From Candidatus Bathyarchaeota archaeon (GTDB lineage Archaea; Thermoproteota; Bathyarchaeia; Bathyarchaeales; Bathycorpusculaceae), in assembly GCA_023488905.1 (NCBI GenBank), contig JAMDCQ010000017.1, forward strand, positions 1 to 64,000: a stretch of DNA of 64,000 nt, written 5' to 3'. The position numbers and the translations under genes are program-made. Below are positions 15,649 through 24,942 of this stretch, piece by piece (within the stretch, counting starts at the first letter, position 1; every line of letters starts with the position of its first letter). The notes under the pieces are model-generated. The model was not told the origin of the DNA and searched no databases. It worked only from the letters and a program-made list of their open reading frames with translations.

Positions 15649-16428
15649 CTAAGCGGATTTCTTCAGCAACAACTCGCAAATGCTATCAATGGTCTTAACT
15701 GCTTCGATTTCGTTGTTCTTCAGCGGAGTTACACCGAGCATGTCGGATTCGATGACTTTTTGGTCCCATGGAATGTAGGCGAGTACGTTGATTCCGTTTT
15801 GGTCGGCGAAGGTTTGGATGGCTTGTTTTTGGGCGTCGTTCATTACGCGGTTGCCGATGAGGTGGAGGTTCTTCATACCTGCCGCTGATGCGAGATCGTG
15901 GATGTGTTTGGCGATTTCCAACGACTTCAAATTGGAGTCTGCGACGATTAGGAGGTGGTCGACTTGTCTTGCGGTGCCTCTGCCGATGTGCTCTACGCCT
16001 GCTTCGAGGTCTAAGACGACGGCTTCGTTGCGTTCCACAACAAGGTGCCGTAGCAATGCGCGGATGACGGCGGTTGGTGCACACATGCAGCCTGCGCCCA
16101 TCGATTGCACGGTACCCATGACGATGAGGTTTGCGCCCAGCGGGGTTGGTACCGAGTACTGTTTGACTATGTCGTCTACTGAGAAGTTGAGGTTGTAGAC
16201 ATGTGAGTAGCCTGTGCTTGTTTTTGACTCTACAAGCGGCTTATTTTCTGAAATGGGCACTATTTTACGGGTTTCTTCAGCTGAAAGACCCAGAGTTAAG
16301 CCCAGATTCGGTGAAGAATCCGCATCTATAGCTATAGTCTTCAAATTCCTCTCAGCGAAACCTCTGGCTAATCCGCCCGCGATGAGGGTTTTGCCTACTC
16401 CGCCTTTACCAGCAACAGCAACCTTCAT
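15649..16428 (-). CDS. CooC-like P-loop ATPase (second copy)
   Basis: About 259 aa. A MinD/ParA-family ATPase with the canonical deviant Walker A 'GKGGVGKT' at the start and the Walker A' region 'IAIDADSSPN'. A C-x-C motif ('GCMCAPTAVIRALL') matches the nickel-binding CxC of CooC proteins. It is therefore a probable metallochaperone for CODH/ACS. It differs from the operon copy (7374-8138) in keeping the signature lysine. The ATG at 16428 lies three codons after a GTG; neither has a ribosome binding site, so the message may be leaderless. The flavodoxin copy 2 lies downstream. Confidence 0.85.
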   Translation of the reverse strand: MKVAVAGKGGVGKTLIAGGLARGFAERNLKTIAIDADSSPNLGLTLGLSAEETRKIVPISENKPLVESKTSTGYSHVYNLNFSVDDIVKQYSVPTPLGANLIVMGTVQSMGAGCMCAPTAVIRALLRHLVVERNEAVVLDLEAGVEHIGRGTARQVDHLLIVADSNLKSLEIAKHIHDLASAAGMKNLHLIGNRVMNDAQKQAIQTFADQNGINVLAYIPWDQKVIESDMLGVTPLKNNEIEAVKTIDSICELLLKKSA

Positions 16429-16550
16429 AATAATCACAAACTAAAGAGAAATTGCTTGCCAAATTAATTTACGTTTCTTATCGTTTGGGGGGTTTTCTTT
16501 ATTTTTTTGGTTTCTGCAGAGTTAGCCGAACTTTCGGGAACGCACCGGAC

Positions 16551-16607
16551 ACCCCCTCTATAGGTGCAGTGCATAAGTTGGTTATTGGGATCAAAAACAT
16601 CTATAAT
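16551..16607 (+). repeat. Dispersed repeat C, copy 1
   Basis: The first 25 nt, from ACCCCCTCTATAGG to GTGCATA, are identical to 29293-29317, and the following 25 nt are about two-thirds identical. It is a short non-coding repeat of about 50 bp, in the spacer before a small membrane protein gene. Confidence 0.65.
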
Positions 16608-16608
16608 G

Positions 16609-17142
16609 TCAAGAGCTTGTAGCAGGCGACTTTTCTTTGAAGTATTCGTCTGTTAGTTTCTTTACACGTTCATTTTGTAGTTTGCGTCTTTTCTTTCCCC
16701 GTACATCTATGGCAAGCATGAAAATGTAGGGCAACGACAGGTAGAAGGCAGCGAAGAATATGTTGCTAAACAGTTGCGTATAGGGGTTAGCCATTACTGT
16801 ATTTGGGTCTGCCAAGTTGAAGCCGTTCCCTGCAAGGATGTCGATTACGACGAAGCCCATCAGGGTTAAGGTTAAACAGGCAAGGAACTGCACAAAAACA
16901 CTTCGTTCTTTGCCCAGAATGAGGCTTGGAATAATCGAGGATAATACGAATACCCAGGCGAAAGCGTAGACGAAGATAACCATGTCGATTCTGGAAGCCA
17001 ACCACAAACCCAGAACGGGAACATAGACTGCTAAAGAATCAACAACGGTTGTTACTGCTGTCTGTGTGAAGATTTGGTAGCTCACCATAAGAGCCCAAGC
17101 TACTGACAGATATGCGGGAGTTAGCAGTGCAGCTTTAACCAA
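16609..17142 (-). CDS. Membrane protein, four helices, unknown
   Basis: About 177 aa. Hydrophobic segments at about residues 5-25, 35-75 (two), 82-105 and 120-142 suggest four to five membrane helices, followed by a strongly basic cytosolic tail with 'RGKKRRKLQNERVKKL'. I do not recognise a family. The start is the TTG at 17142, about 5 nt after GGTGG. Repeat C lies immediately downstream of its stop. The neighbouring regulator at 17218 may be in the same unit (75 nt apart). No function is proposed. Confidence 0.6.
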   Translation of the reverse strand: MVKAALLTPAYLSVAWALMVSYQIFTQTAVTTVVDSLAVYVPVLGLWLASRIDMVIFVYAFAWVFVLSSIIPSLILGKERSVFVQFLACLTLTLMGFVVIDILAGNGFNLADPNTVMANPYTQLFSNIFFAAFYLSLPYIFMLAIDVRGKKRRKLQNERVKKLTDEYFKEKSPATSS

Positions 17143-17217
17143 TCAAGCCACCCATTATTGTACAATTGTAAGGTAATTCACTATATTTAACCTGTTTCTT
17201 AATAGATTTTATGCAAT

Positions 17218-17568
17218 TCAATGTTGAACAGACGTACATCTGATACTATGAGGTAACGCCGCGACATTGAAAAGATCAACCGATGCGTTAGCCTTAAAGA
17301 CCTTCTCATGCCCCACCTTCTGCTTCGACACCGCACCCATAAGGCAGAGTTCATTTAGGTTTTTGCTTTCAAACGCGCGGCATCGCTGCGTTATCCGGCT
17401 GACTTGTGTGGCTGTTCCGGACCCGATTTTCTGCAACGCCAGCAAGGTTGGCAAAAGACGACTTGACACTTGAATCTGAACCTGCGGCATCTGGCTAATT
17501 TTGGCGTCGATACATTCTATTTGCTTAACCAGTTTGGCTAAGGTTGCTCTAAGTTCAACGTCGTTCAT
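17218..17568 (-). CDS. Winged-helix regulator-like small protein
   Basis: About 116 aa. An N-terminal coiled region (residues 1-30, 'LAKLVKQIECIDAKISQM') precedes a putative winged helix (about 38-95): 'LLPTLLALQKIGSGTATQVS' supplies helix 1 and the turn, 'ESKNLNELCLMGAVSKQKVG' helix 3 and the wing. This is the layout of small archaeal HTH proteins of the ArsR/MarR type. The ATG follows GAGGGATAAA. It may regulate the downstream membrane protein gene. The call rests on pattern only. Confidence 0.55.
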   Translation of the reverse strand: MNDVELRATLAKLVKQIECIDAKISQMPQVQIQVSSRLLPTLLALQKIGSGTATQVSRITQRCRAFESKNLNELCLMGAVSKQKVGHEKVFKANASVDLFNVAALPHSIRCTSVQH

Positions 17569-17762
17569 TTTATCCCTCTTGGATTTATTTTAAAAATGTG
17601 TTAACGCCTTGTTTGTCTATTGGGTTCGTTTTCAATATAAATTTTGTGCATACTATTGGCACCATATAGACACCGAAAAGCACCCTTTTGGTATATTTGT
17701 GTGGCTCACATGATGGACAACACCTAAGAAGCCTCACAAGTTAGTGCCAATAGAGGTGAACT
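17569..17762. promoter_or_regulatory. Divergent promoter region
   Basis: The 194-bp spacer separates the minus-strand HTH-like gene from the plus-strand secreted protein gene. AT-rich stretches (TTTATTTTAAAA at 17584-17595, AATATAAATTT at 17634-17644) could be TATA elements. I see no strong palindrome. Confidence 0.3.
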
Positions 17763-18308
17763 TTGGAATTGAAGGTATTCTGGGCAGGCCTTTGTACAGC
17801 CATACTTTTGGGCGCAGTTGCGACCGGCACCTATGGGGTCCTCAACATCACCAAAACAATATCCTCCAGCGGCACCGTCTCCACCATTAACGTGGAAGTT
17901 TACAGTGACAGCGCATGCACACAAACAGCAACAAACATAAACTGGGGCAATCTCTCACCGGGAACCTCAGCAACCTACACACTCTACATTAAAAACACAG
18001 GTAACACCGCGGAAACATTGAGTATGGCAACAAACAATTGGTCGCCCCAGACAGTTTCACAGTACATAACGATAACTTGGAACCGCAACAATGCAGTGTT
18101 AGAGGCAAATCAGATGCTGCAGGCAACCCTAACGTTGACTGTTTCCTCCTTCATAGACAATAGCATAACGGCCTTTAGCAACCAAATCATCATTTCGGGC
18201 ACCATAGCACCAGCGCCCATTTCTGCAGTCATATGCTTTCTTTGTCAGCGTAAGCTAACTGACACTTTTTACAGTAGCTTTTTTAGTAGCCAGATTGTTT
18301 TTTGTTAG
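17763..18308 (+). CDS. Secreted or surface-anchored beta-rich protein
   Basis: About 181 aa. An N-terminal signal/anchor segment (residues 5-27, 'FWAGLCTAILLGAVATGTYG') is followed by a Thr/Ser/Asn-rich domain with 'SSSGTVSTINVEVYSDSAC' and a conserved pattern of beta strands ('TLYIKNTGNTAETLSM', 'TLTLTVSS'). This resembles archaeal extracytoplasmic beta-sandwich proteins. The last 30 residues after 'IISGTI' are Cys/Phe-rich and unlike the rest, so the natural end may have been lost. It starts at TTG after GAGGTGA. The stop overlaps the frame of the next gene. No function can be assigned. Confidence 0.6.
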   Translation: MELKVFWAGLCTAILLGAVATGTYGVLNITKTISSSGTVSTINVEVYSDSACTQTATNINWGNLSPGTSATYTLYIKNTGNTAETLSMATNNWSPQTVSQYITITWNRNNAVLEANQMLQATLTLTVSSFIDNSITAFSNQIIISGTIAPAPISAVICFLCQRKLTDTFYSSFFSSQIVFC

Positions 18309-18333
18309 CTTAACTGCAGACAAGGACCTATCC

Positions 18334-18546
18334 GTGAAATTAAACTCGAAATATGCTGGTGCCCTCACAACAGTCCTTATGGTGATAGTGATGGCTACGA
18401 CTATGACCTTCACAATGACCTCCGTTATGACGGGTTGGACAGCGGGTTTCGCAGAAAGATTCGCAACAGGATGGCTAATCGGAGTCGCGGTAGGTTTACC
18501 AACGGGTCTGCTTTTTGTTCCCCTGATTAAGACGGCTAGTTTGTAA
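18334..18546 (+). CDS. DUF2798-family small membrane protein
   Basis: About 70 aa, two membrane helices. The pattern 'KLNSKYAGALTTVLMVIVMA' and 'GWLIGVAVGLPTGLLFVPL' matches the DUF2798 layout, in which each helix is preceded by a short basic or polar turn. The GTG at 18334 follows AAGGA by 7 nt and begins the conserved region; an upstream in-frame start at 18295 would overlap the previous gene and add non-family residues. The function of the family is unknown. Confidence 0.7.
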   Translation: MKLNSKYAGALTTVLMVIVMATTMTFTMTSVMTGWTAGFAERFATGWLIGVAVGLPTGLLFVPLIKTASL

Positions 18547-18580
18547 GGTCTGCTTACCCTGAGATAGGCGCTTTGTTTTT

Positions 18581-18706
18581 TCTATAGAAGTTGTTGGCGG
18601 AGAGTTGCTATACACAACAACAACCAACGGCTTGTTGTGGCGACTGCTTTTTTGGTTCAGGCTTAACTGATGTTTGCGCTCTGGTTGTGGCTGATTTCAC
18701 AAGCAG
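18581..18706 (+). repeat. Dispersed repeat A, copy 2
   Basis: TCTATAGAAGTTGTTGGCG at the left end, CTATACACAACAACAACC near 40 nt in, then a G/T-rich part with CTGGTTGTGGCTGA and a right end AAGCAG. The GTTGTTG/CAACAAC arms can pair. It aligns block by block with 36472-36594 and with the minus strand of 14711-14820. It sits directly before the decayed tRNA-Leu copy, in an otherwise gene-free stretch (18547-18887). Confidence 0.75.
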
Positions 18707-18751
18707 AACAGTCTGCAAACAGAAACACCTTGTGATTAGTCGAAAAGTAAT

Positions 18752-18830
18752 TGGTGTGGAGGGGGGATTTGAATCCACGAACCCCTGCGGGATAAGAGCC
18801 TTAGTCCTACGTCGTTGTCCATGCTATACA
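18752..18830 (-). pseudogene. Decayed tRNA-Leu copy
   Basis: On the minus strand this matches the intact tRNA-Leu at 19491-19578 from the D-arm through the anticodon arm, variable arm and CCA end, with about five substitutions and one base missing over 60 nt. The 5' acceptor strand that should pair with CCTCCAC is absent, and the T-stem has two mismatches (GTGGA against CCCCC). The anticodon loop has changed to CTAAGGC. It is therefore not expected to fold as a tRNA. It forms a direct repeat with the intact gene around the VapBC pair. Confidence 0.75.
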
Positions 18831-18853
18831 GTTACAGATAGGAAATTTTAAAT

Positions 18854-18870
18854 CTATAATTATAGTTATA
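18854..18870 (+). promoter_or_regulatory. Palindrome in the vapBC promoter
   Basis: CTATAATTATAG is a perfect 12-bp palindrome followed by another TTATAG half. It overlaps the probable TATA element 18-34 nt before the antitoxin start. Autoregulation by the antitoxin or toxin-antitoxin complex is usual for VapBC. Confidence 0.45.
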
Positions 18871-18887
18871 GATATTTGGTGGTTTAT

Positions 18888-19088
18888 TTGGCAACAACAG
18901 TCCAGGTAGATGAAAAAACCCTTCAAATGCTCAACAAAGCAAAAAAAGAAATGAAAGCAAAAAGCCACAATGAAGTAATAAAAAAACTGCTTACTGAACA
19001 TAGAAAAACCCCCTGTTCCATGTTCGGCTCAAACCCAAAACTTGACTCCTTCACTGCGGAAGACGAAGCGGATTTCCATGAGTTGTAA
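18888..19088 (+). CDS. VapB-type antitoxin (pair 1)
   Basis: About 66 aa. The N-terminal half ('TTVQVDEKTLQMLNKAKKEM') reads as a ribbon-helix-helix-like DNA-binding segment, and the C-terminus ends in 'FTAEDEADFHEL', an acidic tail that in VapB proteins lies in the toxin active site. The TTG at 18888 follows GGTGG and is preferred over an in-frame start 12 nt upstream. Its last 11 nt overlap the toxin gene. The tail shares FTAEDE and the final His with the antitoxin at 29500-29700. Confidence 0.8.
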   Translation: MATTVQVDEKTLQMLNKAKKEMKAKSHNEVIKKLLTEHRKTPCSMFGSNPKLDSFTAEDEADFHEL

Positions 19089-19488
19089 CTACATCATCGA
19101 TGCTTATGCTTGGATAGAGTATTTCAAAGCTTCAAAACAGGGGGAAATTGCCAAAGAATTCATAGAAAACGAACACGCGATAACACCAACAATTGTTGTC
19201 TCCGAAATCAGCAGAAAACTAAGCCAGCAAATCCAACTCGGCAAAGAAACACGCGAAGGAAGCGCCAAACTCTTAGACTTTATTCGAGACACCACTAGGA
19301 TTGTTGACTTAGATTTTGAAACCGCCGCTGAAGTAGGCAAAATCATCCAAGAACTAAAAAGCCGAACAAAAGATTGGAGCTTGGCGGATTTAATTATTCT
19401 ATGCACTGCCCGCGGTTTGTCTGGAAAAGTCGTAACAGGAGATGAACACTTCCACAAGCTAAACGACACAATTTTTATCAAAGAATGA
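19078..19488 (+). CDS. VapC-type PIN-domain toxin (pair 1)
   Basis: About 136 aa. The PIN-domain acidic residues are in place: the first Asp in 'IIDAYAWIEYF', a Glu in 'VSEISRKL', and the later Asp in 'DWSLADLIILCTA', with 'VTGDEHFHKL' near the end. VapC proteins are Mg2+-dependent RNases that often cut tRNAs. The ATG overlaps the end of the antitoxin gene, as is usual. The gene stops 3 nt before the tRNA-Leu gene, so the pair lies exactly between the intact tRNA-Leu and its decayed copy. Confidence 0.87.
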   Translation: MSCNYIIDAYAWIEYFKASKQGEIAKEFIENEHAITPTIVVSEISRKLSQQIQLGKETREGSAKLLDFIRDTTRIVDLDFETAAEVGKIIQELKSRTKDWSLADLIILCTARGLSGKVVTGDEHFHKLNDTIFIKE

Positions 19489-19490
19489 AT

Positions 19491-19578
19491 TGGTGCGGAG
19501 GGTGGGATTTGAACCCACGAACCCCTGCGGGATAAGAGCCTCAGTCTTACGCCTTTGACCATGCTGGGCGACCTCCGC
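19491..19578 (-). tRNA. tRNA-Leu (anticodon GAG)
   Basis: An 88-nt class II tRNA including an encoded CCA. The acceptor stem GCGGAGG/CCTCCGC is perfect. The D-stem GCC/GGC, the anticodon stem TAAGA/TCTTA around loop CTGAGGC (anticodon GAG), a long variable arm and the T-arm GTGGG-TTCAAAT-CCCAC are all present. There is no intron. The 3' end abuts the VapBC pair, with a decayed copy on the far side. Confidence 0.95.
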
Positions 19579-19675
19579 CTAAACGCAACCCATTTGAGGC
19601 TTTGCGAAGATATAGAAACATCTAGCCCAAATAAAGGCTTTACCGTAAAAACCGCGACAAAAACAACAAAGGCAA

Positions 19676-20269
19676 TCAACTTTTTGTTTTAGACACCAGA
19701 AAGTAACCGTATTCAGCCAGCAAGTTTGGCAGGAACTTAACTCGGCGGTTATCAGTCTTGTAAAAAACCCGCTCTATAGTTACGCCCTTCTTTTTGCAGT
19801 AATCCTTGAAGTCGTTTAGGCTCAAGAAATGCAGGTTAGGTGTGTCGTACCACTGGTAGGGCAGCGAAACGGTGACGGGGACGCGTCCGCGGAAGAATAT
19901 GCTGGTGCGGGCTTTGTAGTGGGCGAAGTTGGGGATACCGACGATGACTTTTTTGCCGACTCGGAGGGCTTCTTGCAGCGCGAAGTCGGGTTTTTTGACC
20001 TGCTGTAGTGTCTGGTTGAGGATGACGTAGTCAAAGGAGTTGTCTGCGTATTCAGAGAGCCCCGTGTCAATGTCTTGCTGGAAAACACTAAGGCCTTCGG
20101 AGACGCATCGAATGATCGCGTGCTCATCAAGTTCTATACCCTGCGCACGGACATCTTTTTCTTTAGATAAGTAACCGATGAGTTCTCCGTCTCCGCAACC
20201 TAAGTCAAGCACTGAAGCGCCACTTTGAATCCAGTCTGCGAAGCTTCTAAAGTCAACGTTGTCAGCCAT
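19676..20269 (-). CDS. metW: MetW-type methyltransferase-fold protein
   Basis: About 197 aa. A class I SAM-dependent methyltransferase fold with motif I 'VLDLGCGDGELIGYL' and 'FDYVILNQTLQQVKKP', the pattern typical of MetW. MetW is encoded beside MetX in many prokaryotes and is needed for homoserine O-acyltransferase function in methionine synthesis, although its biochemistry is unsettled. Here it lies 5 nt downstream of metX in a metY-metX-metW order, which supports the call. It ends next to the tRNA-Leu gene. Its length is usual for the family. Confidence 0.9.
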   Translation of the reverse strand: MADNVDFRSFADWIQSGASVLDLGCGDGELIGYLSKEKDVRAQGIELDEHAIIRCVSEGLSVFQQDIDTGLSEYADNSFDYVILNQTLQQVKKPDFALQEALRVGKKVIVGIPNFAHYKARTSIFFRGRVPVTVSLPYQWYDTPNLHFLSLNDFKDYCKKKGVTIERVFYKTDNRRVKFLPNLLAEYGYFLVSKTKS

Positions 20270-20274
20270 GCTGC

Positions 20275-21378
20275 TTATGCTCCTTTGTTGCCATTGCCGG
20301 TGGTGACGCTTCTGAGGAAGTTACTTATGAGGTGGCTTTCCTGCTCTATCTCCAAAAGAAACGCGTCATGTCCATATGTGCTGTTTACCTCGCAGTAGCT
20401 AGCGTCCACGCCTGAAAGTTTGCATGCCTTCACGATTTCCTGCGACTGATAAGTTGGGTAGAGCCAATCCGATTTGAACGCTAAAACGAGCACTTTGGCA
20501 CGTAAACCCCGAAAGATGTCGCCTAAACTGTGCCCGTTGAGTATGTTGAAGTAGTCAATGGCTTTGGTGATGTAGAGATAGCTGTTAGCGTCAAATCGCC
20601 GCACAAAGTTGTCACCCCGATTATGAAGGTAGCCTTCAACTTCGAAGTCTGCGCCAAACTTGAACGGCGCCCTATCAGAGCGGAATTTGCGCCCAAACTT
20701 CTCAGCCATCGAAACGTCACTCATGTAGGTGATGTGCCCAATCATGCGTGCGATTGCAAGCCCCTTTGCAGGGATGCCTTTGTCGTAGTAGTTGCCGCTG
20801 TGCCAGTCGGGGTCAGCCATGATTGCTTGGCGACCGACCTCGTTGAATGCGATCTGCTGGGGCGTGTGCTTCATTGTGGTTGCGATGGGGATAGCTGAGC
20901 GGATGCGCTTGGGATAGGCAACCATCCATTGGAGGACTTGCATGCCGCCCATGGAGCCGCCTACAACCGCCAATAGCTTGTCGATGCCTAAGTGATCAAT
21001 AAGATTGCGTTGGGCGTTGACGATGTCGCCGATGGTGATTATGGGGAAATCGATGCCGTATGGTTTACCTGTTTTAGGATTAATTGAAGATGGACCCGTG
21101 GAGCCTTTGCAGCCGCCTAAGATGTTGCTGCATATGACGAAGTATTTGTTGGTGTCGATGGCTTTGCCTTCGCCGATGAGGTTGCTCCACCAGCCGCCCT
21201 CTCCTGCCGCGTGAGCGTCGCCAGTGAGCGCGTGCAAGACGAGGATGGCGTTGGTTTTGTCTGCGTTGAGTCTGCCGTAGGTTTCGTAGGCTATCGTGAT
21301 TGGGGCTAGTTTGTCGCCTGACTCCAGCGTTAAGTGGTCGAAGGTGTATGTCTGCGTTTGGCTGTGTTGGGTTGTGAT
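20275..21378 (-). CDS. metX: Homoserine O-acetyltransferase
   Basis: About 367 aa if read from 21378. An alpha/beta-hydrolase acyltransferase that activates homoserine for direct sulfhydrylation. The nucleophile elbow is '[10 protein letters not shown]', the acid 'FKSDWLYP' and the histidine 'YGHDAFLLE'. The first canonical start codon (TTG 21237) would delete the conserved N-terminal strands ('[20 protein letters not shown]'). The frame is open further up to an AAGGAGG just after the metY stop, but contains no ATG, GTG or TTG there; ATC at 21378, 10 nt after GGAGG, is the best-placed codon. Acetyl against succinyl specificity cannot be fixed from sequence alone. It lies between metY and metW. 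Confidence 0.9.
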   Translation of the reverse strand: MTTQHSQTQTYTFDHLTLESGDKLAPITIAYETYGRLNADKTNAILVLHALTGDAHAAGEGGWWSNLIGEGKAIDTNKYFVICSNILGGCKGSTGPSSINPKTGKPYGIDFPIITIGDIVNAQRNLIDHLGIDKLLAVVGGSMGGMQVLQWMVAYPKRIRSAIPIATTMKHTPQQIAFNEVGRQAIMADPDWHSGNYYDKGIPAKGLAIARMIGHITYMSDVSMAEKFGRKFRSDRAPFKFGADFEVEGYLHNRGDNFVRRFDANSYLYITKAIDYFNILNGHSLGDIFRGLRAKVLVLAFKSDWLYPTYQSQEIVKACKLSGVDASYCEVNSTYGHDAFLLEIEQESHLISNFLRSVTTGNGNKGA

Positions 21379-21394
21379 TAGCTTTGTTCCTCCT

Positions 21395-22787
<1,393 letters not shown>

Positions 22788-22808
22788 CAAAACACTGAAA
22801 TATGAAAA

Positions 22809-23162
22809 TCAGATGGAGTAATCAGGAGCCTGAACAGACAGGGTCGGGTTGTTTCTGCAAAAAGTCGAGCACAATCTGCAAAAATCAACCGTAATATCCC
22901 CCGCGCTGACCTCCTTATTCATCAGCTTCTCAGCTGTCTCCGCCGCCATCGCCCTAATTTTTGGCAGGAACTCTTCTACATGTTCCATGCCCTTGTAAGC
23001 CCGTTTAGAACTCAAATATTGGCTCACTGCGGCTTGTGTTGTGCCTAACTTTTTTGCTGCCTCTGTTTGCGAGAGGTGGTGCTTTTGGACTAGTTCTTTG
23101 GCTAGCATTGAGCGGAAGATGGGGAGAACGTATTTGCCGATTATTTCGCATTGGGGGTCCAT
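22809..23162 (-). CDS. HTH regulator with cysteine-containing C-terminus
   Basis: About 117 aa. An N-terminal helix-turn-helix ('LSQTEAAKKLGTTQAAVSQY' holds helices 2 and 3) belongs to the XRE/COG2522-type archaeal regulators. The C-terminus contains 'DFCRLCSTFC', a C-x2-C-x3-C set that could bind zinc or an Fe-S cluster, or sense sulfur or redox state. It is transcribed from its own promoter, which holds the palindrome at 23175-23193 between a TATA-like element and the ATG. This arrangement suggests negative autoregulation. Because the same palindrome precedes metY, cysK and iscS, this is my leading candidate for the sulfur-gene regulator. Confidence 0.8.
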   Translation of the reverse strand: MDPQCEIIGKYVLPIFRSMLAKELVQKHHLSQTEAAKKLGTTQAAVSQYLSSKRAYKGMEHVEEFLPKIRAMAAETAEKLMNKEVSAGDITVDFCRLCSTFCRNNPTLSVQAPDYSI

Positions 23163-23174
23163 GTGGCATCGTGT

Positions 23175-23193
23175 GCTATAACGGCTTTATAGC
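23175..23193. promoter_or_regulatory. Sulfur-gene operator site 2 (HTH regulator, autoregulation)
   Basis: GCTATAA-CGGCT-TTATAGC, a perfect 7-bp inverted repeat; its core ATAACGGCTTTAT (23178-23190) matches site 1 at 12 of 13 positions. It lies 13 nt before the regulator ATG, downstream of a TATA-like TTTTATTAG, a position where binding would block transcription. Confidence 0.6.
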
Positions 23194-23259
23194 TAATAAA
23201 ACCTTTCCAGAACTACAGAAAACTTGCTCATAGCGCAAATTGATGTTGAAATTAAGTGG

Positions 23260-23277
23260 ATATTCCAAAAGTAATAT
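23260..23277. promoter_or_regulatory. Second operator type, XRE-CBS side
   Basis: ATATTC-CAAAAG-TAATAT, a near-perfect inverted repeat 26 nt before the XRE-CBS ATG. It matches the element before metY (22770-22787), suggesting that the XRE-CBS protein controls itself and the metY operon. Confidence 0.45.
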
Positions 23278-23303
23278 TACTCTTCGCCGCAAATTACTAA
23301 GTC

Positions 23304-23858
23304 ATGTTTCCCACCCTCGAAGACATAGCCAAACGTCGCCGACAACTCGGCCTAAAACAAAGCGAACTCGCCAAAGCCGCAGGCGTCAGCCAATCCCTCA
23401 TCGCCAAACTCGAAGCAGGCACCATAGACTCCTCCTACAACAAAGTACGAACAATCTTTGACGTACTCGAACGCTTAGAATTCAAAACCAAGGTCCAAGC
23501 TGAAAAAGTACTCCACAACGAAGTCATCAGCGTTCAAAAAAGCGAACCCATCTCTGCAGTTGTCAAAATCATGAAGGAATATGGCATTTCTCAGATACCG
23601 GTTTTTGACGGCAAACATTCCGTGGGCAGCATTTCTGAGAAGGCGATTTTTCATCAGATTTTGGCTGGTCGGGATTTGGAGGAGTTGTCTAGGCAGCCGG
23701 CGGAGCGGTTTATGGAGGAGGCGTTTCCGCAGATTAATGAGGATGCGCCGTTGTCGTTGATTACGAGTTTGTTGCAGACGTATTCGGCGGTTTTGGTTTC
23801 GCGGAAGGGGGATATTATTGGGATTATTACTAAGGCGGATTTGTTGAGGATGCTTTGA
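23304..23858 (+). CDS. XRE-family HTH plus twin CBS domain regulator
   Basis: About 184 aa. An XRE helix-turn-helix (residues 5-60, 'LKQSELAKAAGVSQSLIAKL') is joined to a pair of CBS motifs (about 68-120 and 130-184; 'EYGISQIPVFDGKHSVGSIS', 'SAVLVSRKGDIIGIITKADL'). Twin CBS modules bind adenosyl ligands such as AMP or S-adenosylmethionine. Placed between metY and cysK, SAM is an attractive ligand for feedback on methionine synthesis; this is inference. No ribosome binding site precedes the ATG. The last third has a G-rich codon style (many GCG, TTG), unlike the A/C-rich first third. Confidence 0.85.
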   Translation: MFPTLEDIAKRRRQLGLKQSELAKAAGVSQSLIAKLEAGTIDSSYNKVRTIFDVLERLEFKTKVQAEKVLHNEVISVQKSEPISAVVKIMKEYGISQIPVFDGKHSVGSISEKAIFHQILAGRDLEELSRQPAERFMEEAFPQINEDAPLSLITSLLQTYSAVLVSRKGDIIGIITKADLLRML

Positions 23859-23891
23859 GTTACCATAAAGTCTTTAAGCACCAATTCAGAT

Positions 23892-23908
23892 TATAACAGT
23901 GTTATAAG
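23892..23908. promoter_or_regulatory. Sulfur-gene operator site 3 (cysK)
   Basis: TTATAAC-AGT-GTTATAA, a perfect 7-bp inverted repeat with core ATAACAGTGTTAT. It lies 15 nt before the cysK ATG and follows a TATA-like CTTTAAGC by about 17 nt. Confidence 0.6.
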
Positions 23909-23922
23909 AAGCGTGTAGTAAA

Positions 23923-24867
23923 ATGAAAATAAACAACAACATCATAGAAACCATCGGAAAAACACCCCTCATACGCTTAAACACACTCACCGAAGAACTA
24001 AACGCCACCGTCGTGGGCAAACTCGAATCCCTCAACCCCGGCGGATCAGTCAAAGACCGCATATGCAAAAGCATGATAGAAGAAGCTGAAAAGCAAGGCA
24101 TCCTAAAACCCGGCGCCACCCTCATCGAACCCACCAGCGGCAACACAGGCATCGGACTCGCGATGGTTGCAGCCGTCAAAGGCTACAAACTCATCCTAAC
24201 CATGCCTGAAACCATGAGCATAGAACGCCGCAACCTCCTCAAGGCATACGGCGCACAACTCATCCTCACTCCCGGTCCGGAAGGCATGGGAGGCGCCATC
24301 AAAAAAGCCGAAGAACTCATCGCCGCCACACCCGGCAGCTTCATGCCCCAGCAATTCAAAAACCTTGCTAACCCCAAAGTGCACCGTGAAACCACGGGGC
24401 CCGAAATCTGGGAAGACACCGACGGTAAAGTTGACATTCTTGTGGCGGGTGTCGGTACAGGTGGAACCATAACTGGTGTTGCCCAGTTCATCAAGGGCAA
24501 AAAGCCTGAGTTCAAAGCCGTGGCTGTTGAACCCGCGGCTTCGCCAGTGCTGAGCGGCGGACAGAAAGGCCCCCACAAAATCCAAGGCATAGGCGCAGGC
24601 TTCAAACCCGACGTTCTTCAACTTGAACAGGTGGACGAAATCGTAAAAGTATCTGACGAGAACGCATTAAAGACTGCAAGAACACTTGCACAAAAAGAAG
24701 GCTTGCTGGTGGGTATTTCTGCTGGAGCGGCAACGTGGGCAGCCCTTGAAGTTGCCAAGCGCCCCGAAAACAGGGGCAAACTGATTGTTGTCATCTTGCC
24801 AGATACAGGCGAACGCTACCTGAGCACGGTGCTCTTCCAAGAGCCCCCCGCGCCGCCTACCATTTAA
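23923..24867 (+). CDS. cysK: Cysteine synthase (O-acetylserine sulfhydrylase)
   Basis: About 314 aa. A fold-type II PLP enzyme that makes cysteine from O-acetylserine and sulfide. The PLP lysine is K44 in 'NPGGSVKDR'; the substrate loop '[13 protein letters not shown]' and phosphate-binding '[11 protein letters not shown]' are intact. It has the normal CysK length with no regulatory CBS domain. The serine acetyltransferase gene follows 75 nt downstream on the same strand, giving a complete two-step cysteine pathway. The promoter carries sulfur operator site 3. Confidence 0.94.
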   Translation: MKINNNIIETIGKTPLIRLNTLTEELNATVVGKLESLNPGGSVKDRICKSMIEEAEKQGILKPGATLIEPTSGNTGIGLAMVAAVKGYKLILTMPETMSIERRNLLKAYGAQLILTPGPEGMGGAIKKAEELIAATPGSFMPQQFKNLANPKVHRETTGPEIWEDTDGKVDILVAGVGTGGTITGVAQFIKGKKPEFKAVAVEPAASPVLSGGQKGPHKIQGIGAGFKPDVLQLEQVDEIVKVSDENALKTARTLAQKEGLLVGISAGAATWAALEVAKRPENRGKLIVVILPDTGERYLSTVLFQEPPAPPTI

Positions 24868-24909
24868 TCCCTTTTCCTTTTTTAAAACCAGACGCTTCTC
24901 TTATATCCC

Positions 24910-24928
24910 CCCTCAACACTATTGAGGG
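24910..24928 (+). promoter_or_regulatory. Hairpin overlapping the cysE ribosome binding region
   Basis: CCCTCAA-CACTA-TTGAGGG is a perfect 7-bp stem with a 5-nt loop. Its right arm contains GAGGG, part of the purine-rich region 15-20 nt before the cysE ATG. It could tune translation of cysE relative to cysK. Confidence 0.4.
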
Positions 24929-24942
24929 AAAGGGAAAAGATA

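Noticed and set aside
18591-18851. Possible 86-aa Cys-rich protein across repeat A copy 2 and the tRNA remnant
   Set aside because: The equivalent frame in repeat A copy 3 (36482-36706) gives a different protein with gaps, so there is no coding conservation; the region is repeat plus decayed tRNA.
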